Origin: Vigna angularis | Taxonomy: Eukaryota; Streptophyta; Magnoliopsida; Fabales; Fabaceae | Direction: 5' to 3' | Length of the DNA: 64,000 nucleotides | Assembly: GCF_016808095.1 (NCBI RefSeq) | Contig: NC_068971.1 | Coordinates: forward strand, 16,476,001-16,540,000 | Part shown: positions 25,722-39,554 of the stretch, piece after piece | Numbering within the stretch: the first letter of the stretch is position 1 | Layout: every line of letters begins with the position of its first letter | Program-made: the position numbers and the translations under genes | Notes under the pieces: generated by a model | What the model was told of the DNA's origin: nothing | What the model saw: the letters and a program-made list of their open reading frames with translations, nothing else | Database searches by the model: none

Positions 25722-27142
25722 GGTATAATAATCTTGGACATGTCTATTTCTGTAGGATTTTCTCAAATAGGTCCTCGTATTGTAAATGTTCTCGATTAGG
25801 TCGCTTATTGTGAAAAATTGAATCAATTTAGACCTCGCCGTTAGTTCCGTACTAACACCGTTAAAGGAGGTGACACGTGTCAGTTCGTGGTTTTTTTGAA
25901 TTTTTTAATTATTTTTTATTTATTTTTAATTTTTAAAAAAAATAAAAAAAAATGTCACGTGTCAAACTGATATTGTGCTACGTAGCAATGATAGTGTGAC
26001 ATGGCACTGATAGTGCCACGTATCATTGTCAGGCCACGTGTCATTATATTAGTCTCAATTTGGTCCCTGTATTTTTATTGTGTCTCAATTTGATTCATGT
26101 ATTTTTATTTTGTCTCAATTTAGTCTTAATTTTAAAAATTAAACAATTTTGTCCCTCCTCAAATTCAAACAAAATTTAAATTGTATATAAATCTTAACAA
26201 ATATTTTTATTAAAATTGATATTTTTGTTAAATATTTTTAACAAGATTAAGTTTAATTATATTTATATTTACTTAATTATATAAATGTTAATTATGTTAT
26301 TTAAATATACCTATAAGGGTTTAAAAAAAGAGTGACATAATATGTTGGTGTGAATTTTCGTAGTGAAAATTTTCATAGAAAATCATGAAAGAAGAAACCA
26401 CCTTTAATTACTGTTTTCACCAAAACTTTCTTCAATTTTTTATTTTAAAAAAAAGTGAAATTTCACATTAATAATTTGTTCAATGAGCTAATTGATTTGG
26501 AAAATTCACATTACCATGTTATGTCATTGTTTTTTTAAACCTTATAGGTATATTTAAATAACATAATTAACATTTATATGATTAAGTAAATATAAATATA
26601 ATTAAACTTAATCTTATTAAAAATATTTAATAAAAATATCAATTTTAATAAAAATATTAGTTAAAATTTATATACAATTTAAATTTTGTTTGTATTTGAG
26701 GAGGGACAAAATTGTTTAATTTTTAAAATTAAGACTAAATTGAGACAAAATAAAAATACAAGGATCAAATTGAGACACAGTACAAATACAGGAACCAAAT
26801 TGAGACTAATGTAATGACACGTGGCCTGACAATGACACGTGGCACTGTTAATGCCATGTCATAGTGTCATTGCCACATGGCACAATATCAGTTTGACACG
26901 TGACATTTTGTTTTTAATTTTATTTTTAAAAAAAAATTAAAAATAAATAAAAATAATTCAAAAATTCAAAAAAACCACGAACTGACACGTGCCACCTCAT
27001 TTAACGGTGTTAGTACGGAACTAATAGCGAGGTCTAAATTGATTCAATTTTTCACAATAAGGACCAAATCGAGAGCATTTACAATACGAGTACCTATTTG
27101 AGAAAATCCTATAGAAATAGGAATGTCCGAGATGATTAAACC
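25722..27142. mobile_element. Foldback Mutator-like element, 1.42 kb
   Basis: Long inverted repeats of about 630 bp (25722-26355 and 26508-27142) face each other across a loop of roughly 150 bp. Ends: GGTATAATAATC on the left; the right end read on minus is GGTTTAATCATC. Flanks AATATTTTA (25713-25721) and AAAATTTTA (27143-27151) match at 8 of 9 positions, fitting the 9-bp duplication of Mutator elements. The arms contain CACGTGTCA-type words repeatedly (about 25870-26045 and 26815-26990). No transposase inside, so non-autonomous. Confidence 0.85.
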
Positions 27143-27616
27143 AAAATTTTAAAAGAATAAAATTAAGAATAAAAAAATAAAATAAAACGAGAAATTAATA
27201 TATTAAATATAACTTATTCTTTAATAATAAATAGATTGAAAATATAGTAGAAATGTTTTTTAATGATGATTAAAATGTGTTTAAGGATACATGAAGTAAT
27301 TTTTTTTTAAAAAAAAAATCAATAAAATTTTAAATAATTTCTAGGAATGCATATATGATTTAAATTGATAAACAATATAATTTGAACTTTATAGATAATT
27401 AACATTTTAAAGATTGATATGAAAATTTTAAATACGAAGAAGTAATAGTTCTATTTAAGAACTAAAATAATAATTTATTAGATATTAAAATCTAGAGTTG
27501 AAATATATATATTGCTATTTTTTACGTAAATCAGTTTAAGAATAAATCAAATTGATAAAATAGTAAAATAAATTTTTAGAGAAATTTTTTTTACATGAGA
27601 GTATAAAAAATTTATG

Positions 27617-27621
<5 letters not shown>

Positions 27622-27688
<67 letters not shown>
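27622..27688. repeat. (TA)n microsatellite
   Basis: About 67 bp of TA. Confidence 0.95.
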
Positions 27689-27692
<4 letters not shown>

Positions 27693-28376
27693 CTATTTTT
27701 AAAATAATACTATTTTAAAAAATAAAAATAAAATATATGTTTTTAAATTTAATTTTATTAATGATCAAATAATTATAAATCATAAAAAGATAATATTAAA
27801 AATGAAAAAATAGAATAAAAAATTTATAATTTAAATATAAGTTATTTTTTAATAATTTATTAAAAGAGCAATTAATTAAAAGTTATAAAAAAATAAAATT
27901 AAGAATAAAAAATAGTATAGACAAATTAGTTTAAAAATAAAATAAATGGATAAAAGGATAAAATAAATGTTATGCACATGTGGTAGAAAAAATGTAAATA
28001 AAAACTTAATTAAAAAGTAAAAGAAAAGTAAGATAAATTGCTCGTACATTTGGTAACAAAATCAATATAAATAAAAAAGGAATTAAAAATATCAAATAAC
28101 TAAAAATTGTTACGAAATAAAATAAAATTAATAATAAGGTAAATTTACTAGTATTTTCTTGTCTTATATTATAATAGATTATATATGATTTAATTAATAA
28201 ATGAAATTGATTATGCTAATTGAATATAATTTTGAAAATTTTAAAGCAATAAAAGTAAAATATATGAATATGCTCTAGTAGAATTAAATTAATAAACTAA
28301 GGAAATAAGTATTACAAAAAGTTATATTTTATTATTACTATACATATTTTTTCATATAATTCTCGTGTTGATCATA

Positions 28377-28823
28377 TATTTAAGTTTTTTATTTGTTTTG
28401 GTCTTTATGTTTGTTTTTCTTGAGTTGAATTTTTATTTTTGTAAAAAGATTTAATATCATTTATTTTATTAAACTACGTTAATACTATTTCAAAGTGTCA
28501 CATATTATATGTCTATGTTAAAATTTAGGTTGTCTTTTATATCGTAACTCTTCTCATTTTAACATATTATACATTTCAAGTAGAAGATGATCCAAGTTTA
28601 ACATGTTATAGATCCATATCTTGACACGTAATAAATCAAATTTTTGACACATGGAACTTTCAAACGATGTTAATTTCAATTTAACGAAGGAGCCACATTA
28701 AGTATTCTCACAATAGAAACTTAATTGAGTGCTTTTAAAAAAAATAGGAATTCAATTAAGTAAAAAGAATATAAATACCAAAACGAATTAAAGACATAAA
28801 TATAGGGACTAAATTACTAATTA
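28377..28823. repeat. Possible decayed MITE
   Basis: Left text GTTTTGGTCTTTATG and the right end read on minus (GTTTTGGTATTTATA) are similar, and the unit contains GACACGTAATA/GACACATGG words as in other legume MITEs. Ends and target duplication not resolved. Confidence 0.3.
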
Positions 28824-31104
28824 AAGCTTATTTTTATTTTCATAATAATAATACTTTTTTTCCTTTTTTGAATTAATTAATTCATTTTTTATGGATATAA
28901 CTATTATTTAGTTTTTTAACTATTTACAATGCATTTGAGGGTCGAGAATGGAGTTTGTATCCACACAAATAGATCAATAATCTTGATTTTAGACGAGGCA
29001 AAATTGAACTTGACAAGTCTTGTAAATAATATGTAACTTGTACATTGAGTCAATAAATCTTAATCGTTGTATTTGGTAAAAAAATCAAACAACAATGATA
29101 TGAGATAAAGTAGTTCAAGAACTTGAAATTCTCCACAATTACACATTATTAATCATTTAGTGTAACTATGTATGTCATTGATCGTCGACCAAGATGGGGA
29201 GTTCTCTCCAAAAATCAAACACAATTTTTTTTCAATTATAACATGAAGATGACAATGGTCAATCTCTGTTCATCTTTTCTAAGTATGTTATTAATATCTT
29301 TTGGGTGTTGATATCCTACTCACAACATGCATTTTATCTTGATCCTTCTTCTCTCAAACCAAATTCTTTCAAATGTTGTCTTAACAAGAGCATAAGTAGG
29401 TAAGGAACATGTTATCTTCTAATCAAAGTTCATACACTTAGCTACATTACTTCTTATGTGTCTATTTTATTCCTTCTAAGCAGAGCTCAAATGTTTGAGT
29501 CCACTTCTCTATTAGTACTTGACTTAGCCTATAATTCGTTTGTCACAAATTTGATCTCATAACTAATAACTTAAGTTGAAAAGTAATTTTTCATTTCATA
29601 ACATGTAACAATATAGCCAATAAAATACCTAATTGTTTTGTGATAGACTAATAATATGTAATGTAAGTAAAAAAAGTTAACACTCATGTTAAACAATTTT
29701 CTCTTCAACTCTAAATTAAATTTTTTTTTATTGAAATTGAATGTAATATGACGTATGCAATACATTGAGTGTAGGCGTTTACCTCCCATCCAACTTCTTC
29801 ATATTACAATGTTGATGAGTTCCTATACCCATTATCATGCATAAGTTTAGTTATTGGGTGACATATTGAGAAAACAACTAGAAGAACAAAATTAAAGTTT
29901 CATGTGTCAATGACTAATGTCATACACAATTAAATTAAATGACTGGTGTGGAAATAACCTCTTTAACTACCTTGTCCTCACCTTAGTGTCATTTGTTATT
30001 TTACTACTTACAATTACTAACATTTTATTGACCAATGTACAATGTACAGAACACTTAGAATTATAAAGTTTATCTTCACCTTATTCAAAATGAGAATTAT
30101 TGGTTTACTTATACGAACTTAAACATCATTCTTAACCCTCAAAAGACACTATAAACCATAAAAAAGTCTGAATATTAGTCATATTTATACTGAAATGAAT
30201 AAATTAATACAATAAGAAAAAAAAATCTTATGATCTAAACGGAATCATGATTAAAGAAATTATCCACATAGTCAATAAAAGTTGTTTTTTAATATTTATT
30301 TTCTCAATTTTTAAATTTACTTATTACAAGACGTAAATTTATGTTATTGTTTTAATATTTCCCAGATTATATTCAATTAACATACCTAATGTCATTAATT
30401 AACTAAATAATCTAAAATTAAAAAAAATCATTACAACAATACATTCACGTAAAAAAAAAACATAAGGTACTCAAAACGTCCAACAAACAGCATTAAAAAG
30501 CCCTAAAAACACGCTATTAACATAATTTAAAAATGAAAAAATGTGTTACAAAAAACAATTTCTAAAAGAAATTAAAACAAATTAAAAAAACGTGCTAAAA
30601 TTACAAATCAAATTTATGTTTTGAATAATTACTTCTTTATTTGAAAATTATACTGTTAGAAAGATTTACTCACACCAATAATTGTTTAAAAAAGAACTAT
30701 TGTAAATTTAAAGTAGAATTATGGCAGTATATTCCAAGAAGGTACCTTTATGATTCTTCAACCTATCTTCAAACCTCCTCCACCGTATTACTCCAAGTGG
30801 GATAAAATATTATCCATTTTCATGTAAAGTTGTCATTATAACCAAATGAGATTGCAATTCTGGAAGATGATGATGATGAATCTTCCTTTAACATTGTCTT
30901 TCCTCCTTCCATTAGAACTTTTATATTGTAAGTATTGTAAAGTTTCCTTTAATCTCACCAAACTACTTGATATTGTAGATGCATGTGAATTAGATATCTC
31001 CATTTACACCTTGTACCTTCCTCCTATCTAATACTTATATTTGATGTTGGGTTCAATTATCACACTATGTATAATTAAAAGTATACAAGATTTTAGTATA
31101 ATTT

Positions 31105-31310
31105 AAAAATATGGTTAATGACTTTAACGCCACCAGACACCTCATCACGTTTCTTCTTCGTTTCGACTATGTGTTTGAAGTGTGGTTCAGATTTATTTAG
31201 CTCAGCAATATTCTGTGTTGGATTTTAAAGATTATGCTAGCCACCTGTTTTCTCATGGTATACACTCATAATCTTCTTTGCAACAATGTTTCCAAGGAGT
31301 TTACAGGGAA
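31105..31310 (+). repeat. Diverged dispersed repeat, copy 1
   Basis: Text around GTGTTTGAAGTGTGGTTC and TTTCTCATGGTATACACTC is recognisably the same as 36790-36965. No coding reading is shared, so nature unknown. Confidence 0.5.
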
Positions 31311-33378
31311 ATATAGTTTTAATAATTGGAATTTTATTTATAAGTATTAATAATTTAAATTATAATATTAATACATATTTATATCTTTAAAGTAATGTAA
31401 TGTAAGAAAATTATTTTTTTAAATTAATTTTTATTTAGAAAAGGTGACTCATTGGGATAGTTTGTCTCGTATTGTCTTTAGCTATAGGAAGGACAGATTA
31501 AAACGAGTAACACATTGAAAACTCCAACCTAAGCCATTGTGACTCACTTTGTCATCTTTATATGACAATGAAATAAGACAAGTTCAAATTTGACTATCTT
31601 ATCCTTATTCCAAATTAAAAATTTATCCACATATCTAGTATTAATATTTTTGGCTTTATTTTCATCTCCATTCTCGTTGGGAATCGTATACATGTATGGT
31701 CCATTTATTATTTTAAATATTAATTAAATAATTTTTTGTGAAAAAAATAAAAACTACAATAAAAACATGATTTTTTCTCCAATATCAAATATTAAAAAAA
31801 ATTACAATTATATAAAGGATAAAATAAGAATATCAAATAACAATTAGTTAAAAGATCAAATAATTATAGAAAATAAAAAAAAAATTATAAAAAATAATAA
31901 AAATGATCATATGTAATATAATTAAGTTAAAAAAAATTAATGTGAAAAAAGTGTTTTAAATTAACTAATAAATTAAATGTTTTAATAATTTAAAACAAAG
32001 ATAAATATGAGAATAAAACAAATATATACATATATTCACTCTAGTTCGCATATCTAATTCAAAAAATAAAATGTTACTTATACTCGTATCACTAAATAAT
32101 TAATATAGTTAATCAATATAAAAATTTGCTATTAAAATCGAAATAAATTTAAATAATACCCACATATATGAATTGATTTACCATCCCTATCTATAAGTCT
32201 ATTAGGTTTATTGTGTTGTTATCCATTTTTCTAGTTCATTATAGCATAAATTAATTGTACTTGGAATACGGTAAATATTATTGGTGTGATGAGTTCCGTA
32301 CACAACAAGAATGGAATGACTTTCCTATCATATCAAACATCTTCCTAATGTACTAGAAGGTGTTTAACCACTAATGTCAGCCTAATTATACCGTAAGATT
32401 ATATAATCATTAACCATTTTAATTTGTGTAAAACAATATTTAAATCAATCCATTGTTAACATATAGTAAATTGGTAAAACTTTAACTAATTATCGACCCT
32501 TACATTTACACAAGAAAGTGTGAAAAAAACGAAAAAGCAAATCAAGGGAATGATTCTCCAGTCTCTTTTTCTTCGATGGTAAAACAAAAAGTGAAGCAAC
32601 AAAAACGTAATGATAAGCTTTATAACACTTTTTCAATTGAAAAAATATAATCGGTCGTCGATCCAACCTTCTTATAAATTACTAACACTTTTTTTCGTTG
32701 TCCATATTTCTTTTCAGAAAAAATCATATTAACAATTATAAATCTATAATAAAAATTAAATTAAAAGAAATATTATAATTTTATACTCGTTTTAATATGG
32801 AATATTGTTTCATGTAATCGTAATTATAAAATGCATTATTAACATATACTAGATAAAGATATTATTGTTGAAAAGTCATCATTACTATAAATAAATTAAC
32901 AAAAGTTGTCTTCACCACGAGAGAAAAATAAGACGGGTCAAATGCAATGATGACAAAAGAAAAGTCAAAAGAGAATAGTGGAAGAAGTCATGAATAAACA
33001 GGAGAGAAAAATCCTAAAAATCCAATGATCTCTAGTCAAGACATCTAAAAGAGAAAAAAGAGGCGACATCGACGCACTCTGAATCCCTGCGTAAGAGGAG
33101 ACAAGACGTGATAGTACCCATGATGAAAAAAGAAACAGATCTGCAACTTGAAAGGCGCTAAGAGGGCGTAGGAGTTCCGATGAATGCATAGTTGATGATC
33201 ATGACATGGTGGTTGCCTGACCGAGACAATCAAAATCGTGTGGTTGTCTGTCGAAACTGGAACTCCGACGATGACGACGGTAGACAACGTCATCACGAGC
33301 AACGGTTCTAACAACGACGATTTTAGTGAACAGGAGAAACAAAAAAAAAATTTTAATAATCTTAGACTCTAGATACCA

Positions 33379-33553
33379 TATTGAATATAGTAAAAATTAT
33401 GTATAAGATTAATCTTCTTTGTGTTGAATATACACATAAAGTATTGTATTTATAATATGAAAAAATGAATTAAACTCAAAATACAAATAAGAAACAATAA
33501 TACAAATTAAAAGTAAAATATTAAATTAAGATAAAAATAATACATCTAGCACA
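33379..33553 (-). mobile_element. Possible copia 5' LTR relic
   Basis: On minus the unit starts TGTGCTAGATG and is followed at its inner edge by TGGTATCTAGAG (33378-33367), close to the initiator-tRNA PBS of copia elements. 32965-33366 would then be leader or gag, but no gag motif is readable. No second LTR found. Confidence 0.4.
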
Positions 33554-33699
33554 ACAATTTAAATTTAAATTGATAATTTCATTTATAATACTTTGTAACA
33601 TAAACTTCTAAATCACAGCGTTAAATGTTTTGTCCTAACATGAGTAATAAAGAATTATAAGGTGAAAACTTTTTTATTTTGTGAACATGTTAGAAAAAT

Positions 33700-34375
33700 A
33701 ACACACAATGGGGTTGCATAAGAGGATCATGTTAGACTATTTTTGTGCTTATTGGTGGACCATCAAAAGTTTCATCGTTGGGGGTACCAATTATTTTTTA
33801 TTGATGATTAGTTGAGATTTAATTCGGTATTCATGAAGAAACAAAAATCAGAAGTGTTCAAGAAGTTCAAGTATTGTATTGGATACTCTTAACGTACCAG
33901 ATTGAAAAAATGGTCAAGCTTTTAAGGAACAACAATATGCTATCCGCTTTAGGCCCTGTTCTTTTGAGTGGATTTGAGAGGATGGATTTGGGGGGATTTG
34001 AGAGGATTTGAAGATAATTTTTTTTGTCGTTTATTTGAGTGAATTTGGAGGTAAATGAGAGTGAATTTGGAAATAATTTTTTTTTAATTTGTCATGTCCA
34101 TACAATTCTATACTAATTCTCACAAATTTTATTTCCAAATTCACTCTCATTTACCTCCAAATTCACTCAAATAAACGACAAAAAAAATTATCTTCAAATC
34201 CTCTCAAATCCCCCCAAATCCATCCTCTCAAATCCACTCAAAAGAACAGGGCCTAAAGCGGATAGCATATTGTTGTTCCTTAAAAGCTTGACCATTTTTT
34301 CATAGAGAGACTTTCTAAGACACTTGAGTGTTCTTCATGCTCCACAAAACAATGGAGTTATTGAAAGGATGTATA
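33700..34375 (+). pseudogene. Relic of a copia integrase, interrupted by a palindrome
   Basis: Left of the palindrome, frames around 33770-33880 give fragments like GGTNYF and FMKKQKSEVFKKFKY, as in the copia integrase core. Right of it, 34318-34362 gives LHAPQNNGVIER, the conserved block with the catalytic Glu. Frameshifts and stops throughout. Confidence 0.65.
33904..34301. repeat. 398-bp palindrome: MITE plus inverted copy of its flank
   Basis: The central 33951-34254 is a foldback element whose ends are AGGCCCTGTTCTTTTGAG and its reverse complement. The palindrome continues outward: 33904-33950 (GCTATCCGCTTT next to the element) is repeated in inverse orientation at 34255-34301. A normal insertion would give a direct duplication, so an inverted duplication is implied. 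Arms are about 170 bp and the loop about 50 bp. Confidence 0.85.
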
Positions 34376-36789
34376 ATATAATATCTTTTATTTTTATTTG
34401 TATTGATTAATTATTTTTAACACAATAACCCTAAATATTTCTAAATAAAAAAAACCTCAAAACAAATATTGAAGTCTAAATAAAATATTATGAAATATGA
34501 AATATATTCCAAAAATATGTTATTTTTTTCAATTAAAACATGTATTAGATGAAATTCTTATGAGTTTATCTCAATTATAACATTTAACACAATGCTTTAT
34601 GATATAAAATTCTCCAATCACAGAAAAAAATACATTCTCCTCACTATAAACTTTTTCTCTCTCTATTGCAATGTCATATGATTTTCACTTAATTTCTTTA
34701 CGTAATAATCACCAATAATAAAAATAAGGGCAAGTCCAAAATCAATCAAAATAAAAATAAATATTTTATAAACAAATCACAATTCACATACAATTTCCAA
34801 TTTTCTTATATATTTAATAAATTAAATTAATTTGTTTATTTCTAACAAAACCAAAATTTGAAGTACAGATCGTGATATATATAGTATTGTGTATAATTTT
34901 TTTAATTATTTTTTAGCTTAATTTGAGTCTAACTAGACCTTTAACTCCAATCTATACCAAACAATTTAAAAAAATTGGATATAATGTATTAGATGTAATT
35001 ATAGTATTGTAATTTGATAATCTAAAGTACCTTGAAATGACTTTTTTTAGCATTTTCCATATTTACATGCAGTGCCTCAGTCTCCCTCGTAACTCCATCC
35101 ATTCTTCCCAGCTACCAATTTTGTTGTCATTCGAATTTTCCTATTCAAAAACAATATACAAGTTATTATAGCTTAATAATAACAATAATAAAACAATTTC
35201 AAATTAATTGATCTTAACATTAAATTATATTTAGTAAATACCTCTATAATATCATTGATTTCAAAAATAGTGTTAAGTTTAGCCTTGTACATGAATCAAC
35301 CTTTGAGAGATGGATGCATGCAATTGAGTTAGAGCTTAGCTTTGATGCTATGTTGATAGGTCATTCATTTTATAACTTGCATCATACCTATATAAAGGAT
35401 AATGAAAGTAGACATTTTGATTGTACATTGAATTAATTAATGATAAAAAATTTAACAATGTAGAAAATTCAACTTAATAATTAAATAAATACTAGTGTTT
35501 GTTGAAGTCACATAAGTTTAAAACTAATTTATATTTATATTAAAATTTTATTTTTAAATATATATTCAGTTTTTAATCTAGTAAAAATTAAATTATTTTA
35601 TTCGGATACAGAACTTAAAATAACAAAAATTAAATTAGTTTATCAGTTATTATTTATTAATAATGAAACGATAGTGATTAATATTATTGATTTTATAACC
35701 ATTGTTTATCTTTTAAAATGTTATTTTAGACATTTTTATTACTCAGACCTATCTATATATTCTTTTCAATTATAAAATTGTTTTGTCATTAAGAGTGTTT
35801 ATTGGTTCAAATTATTAGATAATACAATTTAATTTAATCAAAATTAATTTAATTTTCTCAATAATAGATTAAGTTAGATTGTATTTAACATTAAAAAAAT
35901 ACAAAAACTCAACACAACCTAACCCAATATTTCTTTAATAGAATTTTTCAAATTCTACATAAACCAAACACTCAACTCGCGAACACCCTTAATATTTACA
36001 TAATACTCAAGCTTAATAAAATACATTTAAAATTATTAATTAGGAGAGATTTAAAAAAAAATCTTCTATTACGTTTTATACAATGAAATTCTTCTTTTAT
36101 GTTTCTATTTTAAATTTATTTTTTGAAATAATAAAAAATACAATTGACCTGCACATGTATAGAAAAAACTTATTTCAATATATGTAAAAAAATATTGTTA
36201 AAATAAATTAAAAACTGTGGAGTTTTTCCGCACGTAGTGGTGACGCTTTATACTTTAAACAAAATTAATGCAAAATAAGTTTAATCTAGTCTAAAAGAAA
36301 TAGAAAGTTGGAGAAAAAACAATGGAAAATGGCATGAAACAAGTATTTGCTCTAGTCATATAAATAGACATTCCATACCTTTGGAAGGGTTATGATAGAA
36401 AGGAATCATCAACATAACAAAATTTCATATATAATTTAAGATATGGTTTATTTATACTAAAATTTTACACATAGGAGAGATTAACCATTCCAAAATGACG
36501 CAAAAACTCATATTTCCAAAGGAAAAGAATTTCTTACTATTAGTTTTTATACACCCACATGATAATTGTCTTTTAATAATAAAATGTTAAACCTACATAC
36601 TAATGGTCATAAGTAATAACTCAACATCTTACAAAGAAAGAAATACATACACTTCCATAATCTATTCACCTTATCTTTCTCTTTATCTTTCACCCACCAT
36701 GTGTTTGAAGTATGGTCACATACCATGTTGCCAACAGTTTTCAATTTCTCTTCTTTCACTAAGGCCAAATATGCATATACTTCCATACT

Positions 36790-36965
36790 GGGCTTAAAAG
36801 CTGCTCACCTTATCTCACGTCTTCTTCATTTTGACCCACCACGTGTTTGCAGTGTGTTCGACATTTATTTAGTTCTATCATATTTTGTATTGTATTTCAA
36901 AGCCTATATATGGCTACTTCTTTTCTCATTCTATGCACTCATATCTTTGCAATAATGATTTTGGA
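36790..36965 (+). repeat. Diverged dispersed repeat, copy 2
   Basis: Partner of 31105-31310 (GTGTTTGCAGTGTGTTCG, TTTCTCATTCTATGCACTC). Confidence 0.5.
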
Positions 36966-37129
36966 CCAAGGATAGCAGAAGGAGGAAAATGTGTTTTTCC
37001 TTTCTTTATTTTCACAACTATGATTAAGGATCTATTAGTTAGTAAAAGCGGAAATTATTATAAGGAAAATATATAAGTACGTTGAAGATAAGCTACAAAT
37101 GAATGTTTTAAATACTTTAAGTTATAAGA

Positions 37130-37132
<3 letters not shown>

Positions 37133-37196
<64 letters not shown>
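37133..37196. repeat. (TA)n microsatellite
   Basis: About 64 bp of TA. Confidence 0.95.
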
Positions 37197-37201
<5 letters not shown>

Positions 37202-37705
37202 AAATAAATTTTTTATTTCATTAGAATATCTTCTTTCCAAACTCAGGGACTCTAACTTCTCCCTAGATTTTTGAGACAATTTTTCTTTTGTTCTTCATTT
37301 AGAATTAATTTGAGTTTATTACAATTTTGACATTAGGATATTTTTCTTCTTCCTCTAATCTTAATTCCTCTAATTTAGTGTTGTCTGGAAGGGGTTTTCT
37401 ATTGCATGTATAATTTGATATTAAAAAAAAAAGGATTTATATGTTAGTCTAGTTTTTCAATGATATGTTTTTTTAATCAATTTTTTGGAAGCAAATAGGT
37501 ATCTCTAGGTCTTTTGGATGTTTTTCTTGAGAAAAAGATTTTAAGGCAAGTGAATACATTCTAATTTAGTTAACTTGAATTGATTTAAGTAACCCTTAAA
37601 TTAAATGGTTGATGTTATTGTTTTTGTTTTGAGATGATAAAGCATTTTATAATAGAGATTTTTCACGTAAAATCATTCTCCAAAGTAAGGATGCTATATA
37701 TTTTA

Positions 37706-37997
37706 GGATAATGATATTTCAACACCATTTTTTAACAAATTTTTGACTTTGTTCATGAGTCGGCTTATAATTGGTTCAGGTGGAAAAAATTTTAACAAAC
37801 TGGAAATGACATGGAAATGAAAGTGAGAGGATGTTGTAAGGGTTTTCATTTGGCGGGCTTTATTTTGGGGTTCCAAAAATTGGAAACTCATTTGCGCACA
37901 GAGAAGCCTCGAGAGAACGTCCTTCCACCCATAGACCTCCCATTCTCAGAAATCGTTATTCACCCATTTTGCATCGTTCATCGGAGCCTTGTCCGCC
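37706..37997 (+). repeat. Left terminal inverted repeat of the 10.95-kb MULE
   Basis: Matches 48366-48656 in inverse orientation, from the very end to about GAACGTCCTTCCACCC and a little beyond. Similarity falls toward the inside. Confidence 0.85.
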
Positions 37998-38432
37998 ACC
38001 GGAATGATGCTCCCTACACCTCACCTATTCACCCTATACCCCCAATTTTACATATTTGCCCTTCATTTATTAAAGTCAAAAGAAAGTTAATGATGACTTA
38101 ATGATTTCCTAAGCACCAACCATTCTCCTAACGACCAACAACCCTAAATGTTTTCTGATTATATAAACCCTACCCTATTACATGCACCCCCTTCCTCTTT
38201 CTCATTTTTTCACTTTCATCACAATAGCATTTTGTTCACTTCACTTTCACTTTTATTGTTTGATTGTTTTTTGAGTTGAAAGGTTATAGAGTGGTGGTTG
38301 TCATCCGTGGTTGTGGTGTTGTGCATATTGGAGGAGAGGAAGAAGGTGGTGAGAGAGAGCTCATCTAGGTTAGTTAAATATTTCAATTAAACACCCTTAA
38401 CTGGCGCGTTTGGAGCTCATATGTATTATGTT

Positions 38433-38435
<3 letters not shown>

Positions 38436-38468
<33 letters not shown>
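38436..38468. repeat. Short (TA)n run
   Basis: About 33 bp of TA in the leader region before the transposase relic. Confidence 0.9.
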
Positions 38469-38470
<2 letters not shown>

Positions 38471-38744
38471 CATTTATTTATTTAAATTGAAATATTTATG
38501 ATGTGTTTCATGTTTTATGTAATTATTTTGTTTTTGAAAGTTTTGTTAGTTAATATTTTATGTTATATTGTATTTATTATATACATTTGTGTACGTGTTA
38601 ATTTTTAAACTTTTGATTTAATTTATAAGTTGTTTATATTTGGTAATTTTTATTTTAATTTTAAAAGTTTTCTTTAATTTTTATTTGTTATTTGTTAAAT
38701 TTTAATATTGTAATGTTTATTTAGGTCGTATTTAATTATATAAG

Positions 38745-39550
38745 ATGGATAACTATCCATTTCTCGATTCTCAAATAAATTCTGATTTTTTGTCGGAATT
38801 TTCTTCTTTTCTAAATGAAGTGGGCGAGGGTGATTACACAAATAAGTATTCCACTGATCAAATCGTTCCATCACGTGCCGATTTAATTGAAGGGGTTCGA
38901 AAGATTGCACTTGACCTTGGAAATGTTGTCGTCATTATAATATCTGACACAACAACTAGTGAAGCTGGAAGAAAGACATTTATTTTGTTAGGCCGTGAAA
39001 GAAGTGGGAAGTATAGGAAGTATAAGCCAAATGTTCAGTCTAGTGTATCTGGCACAAGAAAATGTGAGTGCCCGTTTAGGTTGAGGGGTGAACCTAAAGG
39101 ACATGGTTGGGTGTTAAAGGTTATGTGCAACTATCACAACCATGAATTAGCAGAGACTTTGGTTGGTCATCCTTCCGCGGAGAGGTTAAATGCTGTTGAA
39201 CAGTCAATTCTTTTGGACATGACTAACAGTCAAGTAAAGCCGTCAAATATTCTTTTGACTCTCAAAGAACATAATGAAGATAACATGACCACGATAAAGC
39301 AAATATATAATGCGAGGTACACTTACAAACGATCTTTGAGAGGGTCGAGGACTTCAATGTAGTAGTTGATGATGTTGTTAGATAGAGACATATACATCCA
39401 GAGAAGAAGATGTTTGGACGATTATGACGTGGTAAGTGACCTGTTTTGGACACATCCCGATTTAGTGTACTTGTTGAATTCATTTAATATATATGTGTGT
39501 GATACACTACTATTTGAAAATAATACATCAGAATTATTCTTTAAATCTTT
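38745..39550 (+). pseudogene. MULE transposase N-terminal part, broken
   Basis: The open stretch 38745-39362 begins MDNYPFLDSQ. Residues about 100-130 carry a FAR1/WRKY-GCM1-type zinc motif: KCECPFRLRG followed by CNYHNHEL (Cys, Cys, His, His). Two stops (TAG TAG, 39361-39366) follow RTSM. The text after them, LDRDIYIQRRRCLDDYDVV and FWTHPDLVYLLNSFN, is the segment before the first catalytic Asp of MULE transposases. The catalytic DDE part is not recognisable after about 39550, where HMG-CoA synthase sequence starts. The family binds terminal inverted repeats and cuts DNA; this copy cannot. Confidence 0.8.
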
Positions 39551-39554
39551 TAAT

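Larger units (their letters stand above)
27152..33378. other. AT-rich intergenic desert
   Basis: No gene could be supported on either strand. It holds a (TA)n run, one possible decayed MITE (28377-28823), one half of a diverged repeat pair (31105-31310), and open frames such as 29571-29789 and 32965-33314 that match no family I know. The latter lies where the leader of a copia relic would be. Confidence 0.55.
34376..37696. other. AT-rich intergenic stretch
   Basis: No gene supported. Contains the second half of the diverged repeat pair (36790-36965) and a (TA)n run. Confidence 0.55.

Noticed and set aside
32965..33314. Minus-strand ORFs next to the copia PBS-like word
   Set aside because: No gag motif could be recognised; left as possible leader.
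37058..37279. Tyr-Ile-rich minus-strand ORF
   Set aside because: Again only a (TA)n run.
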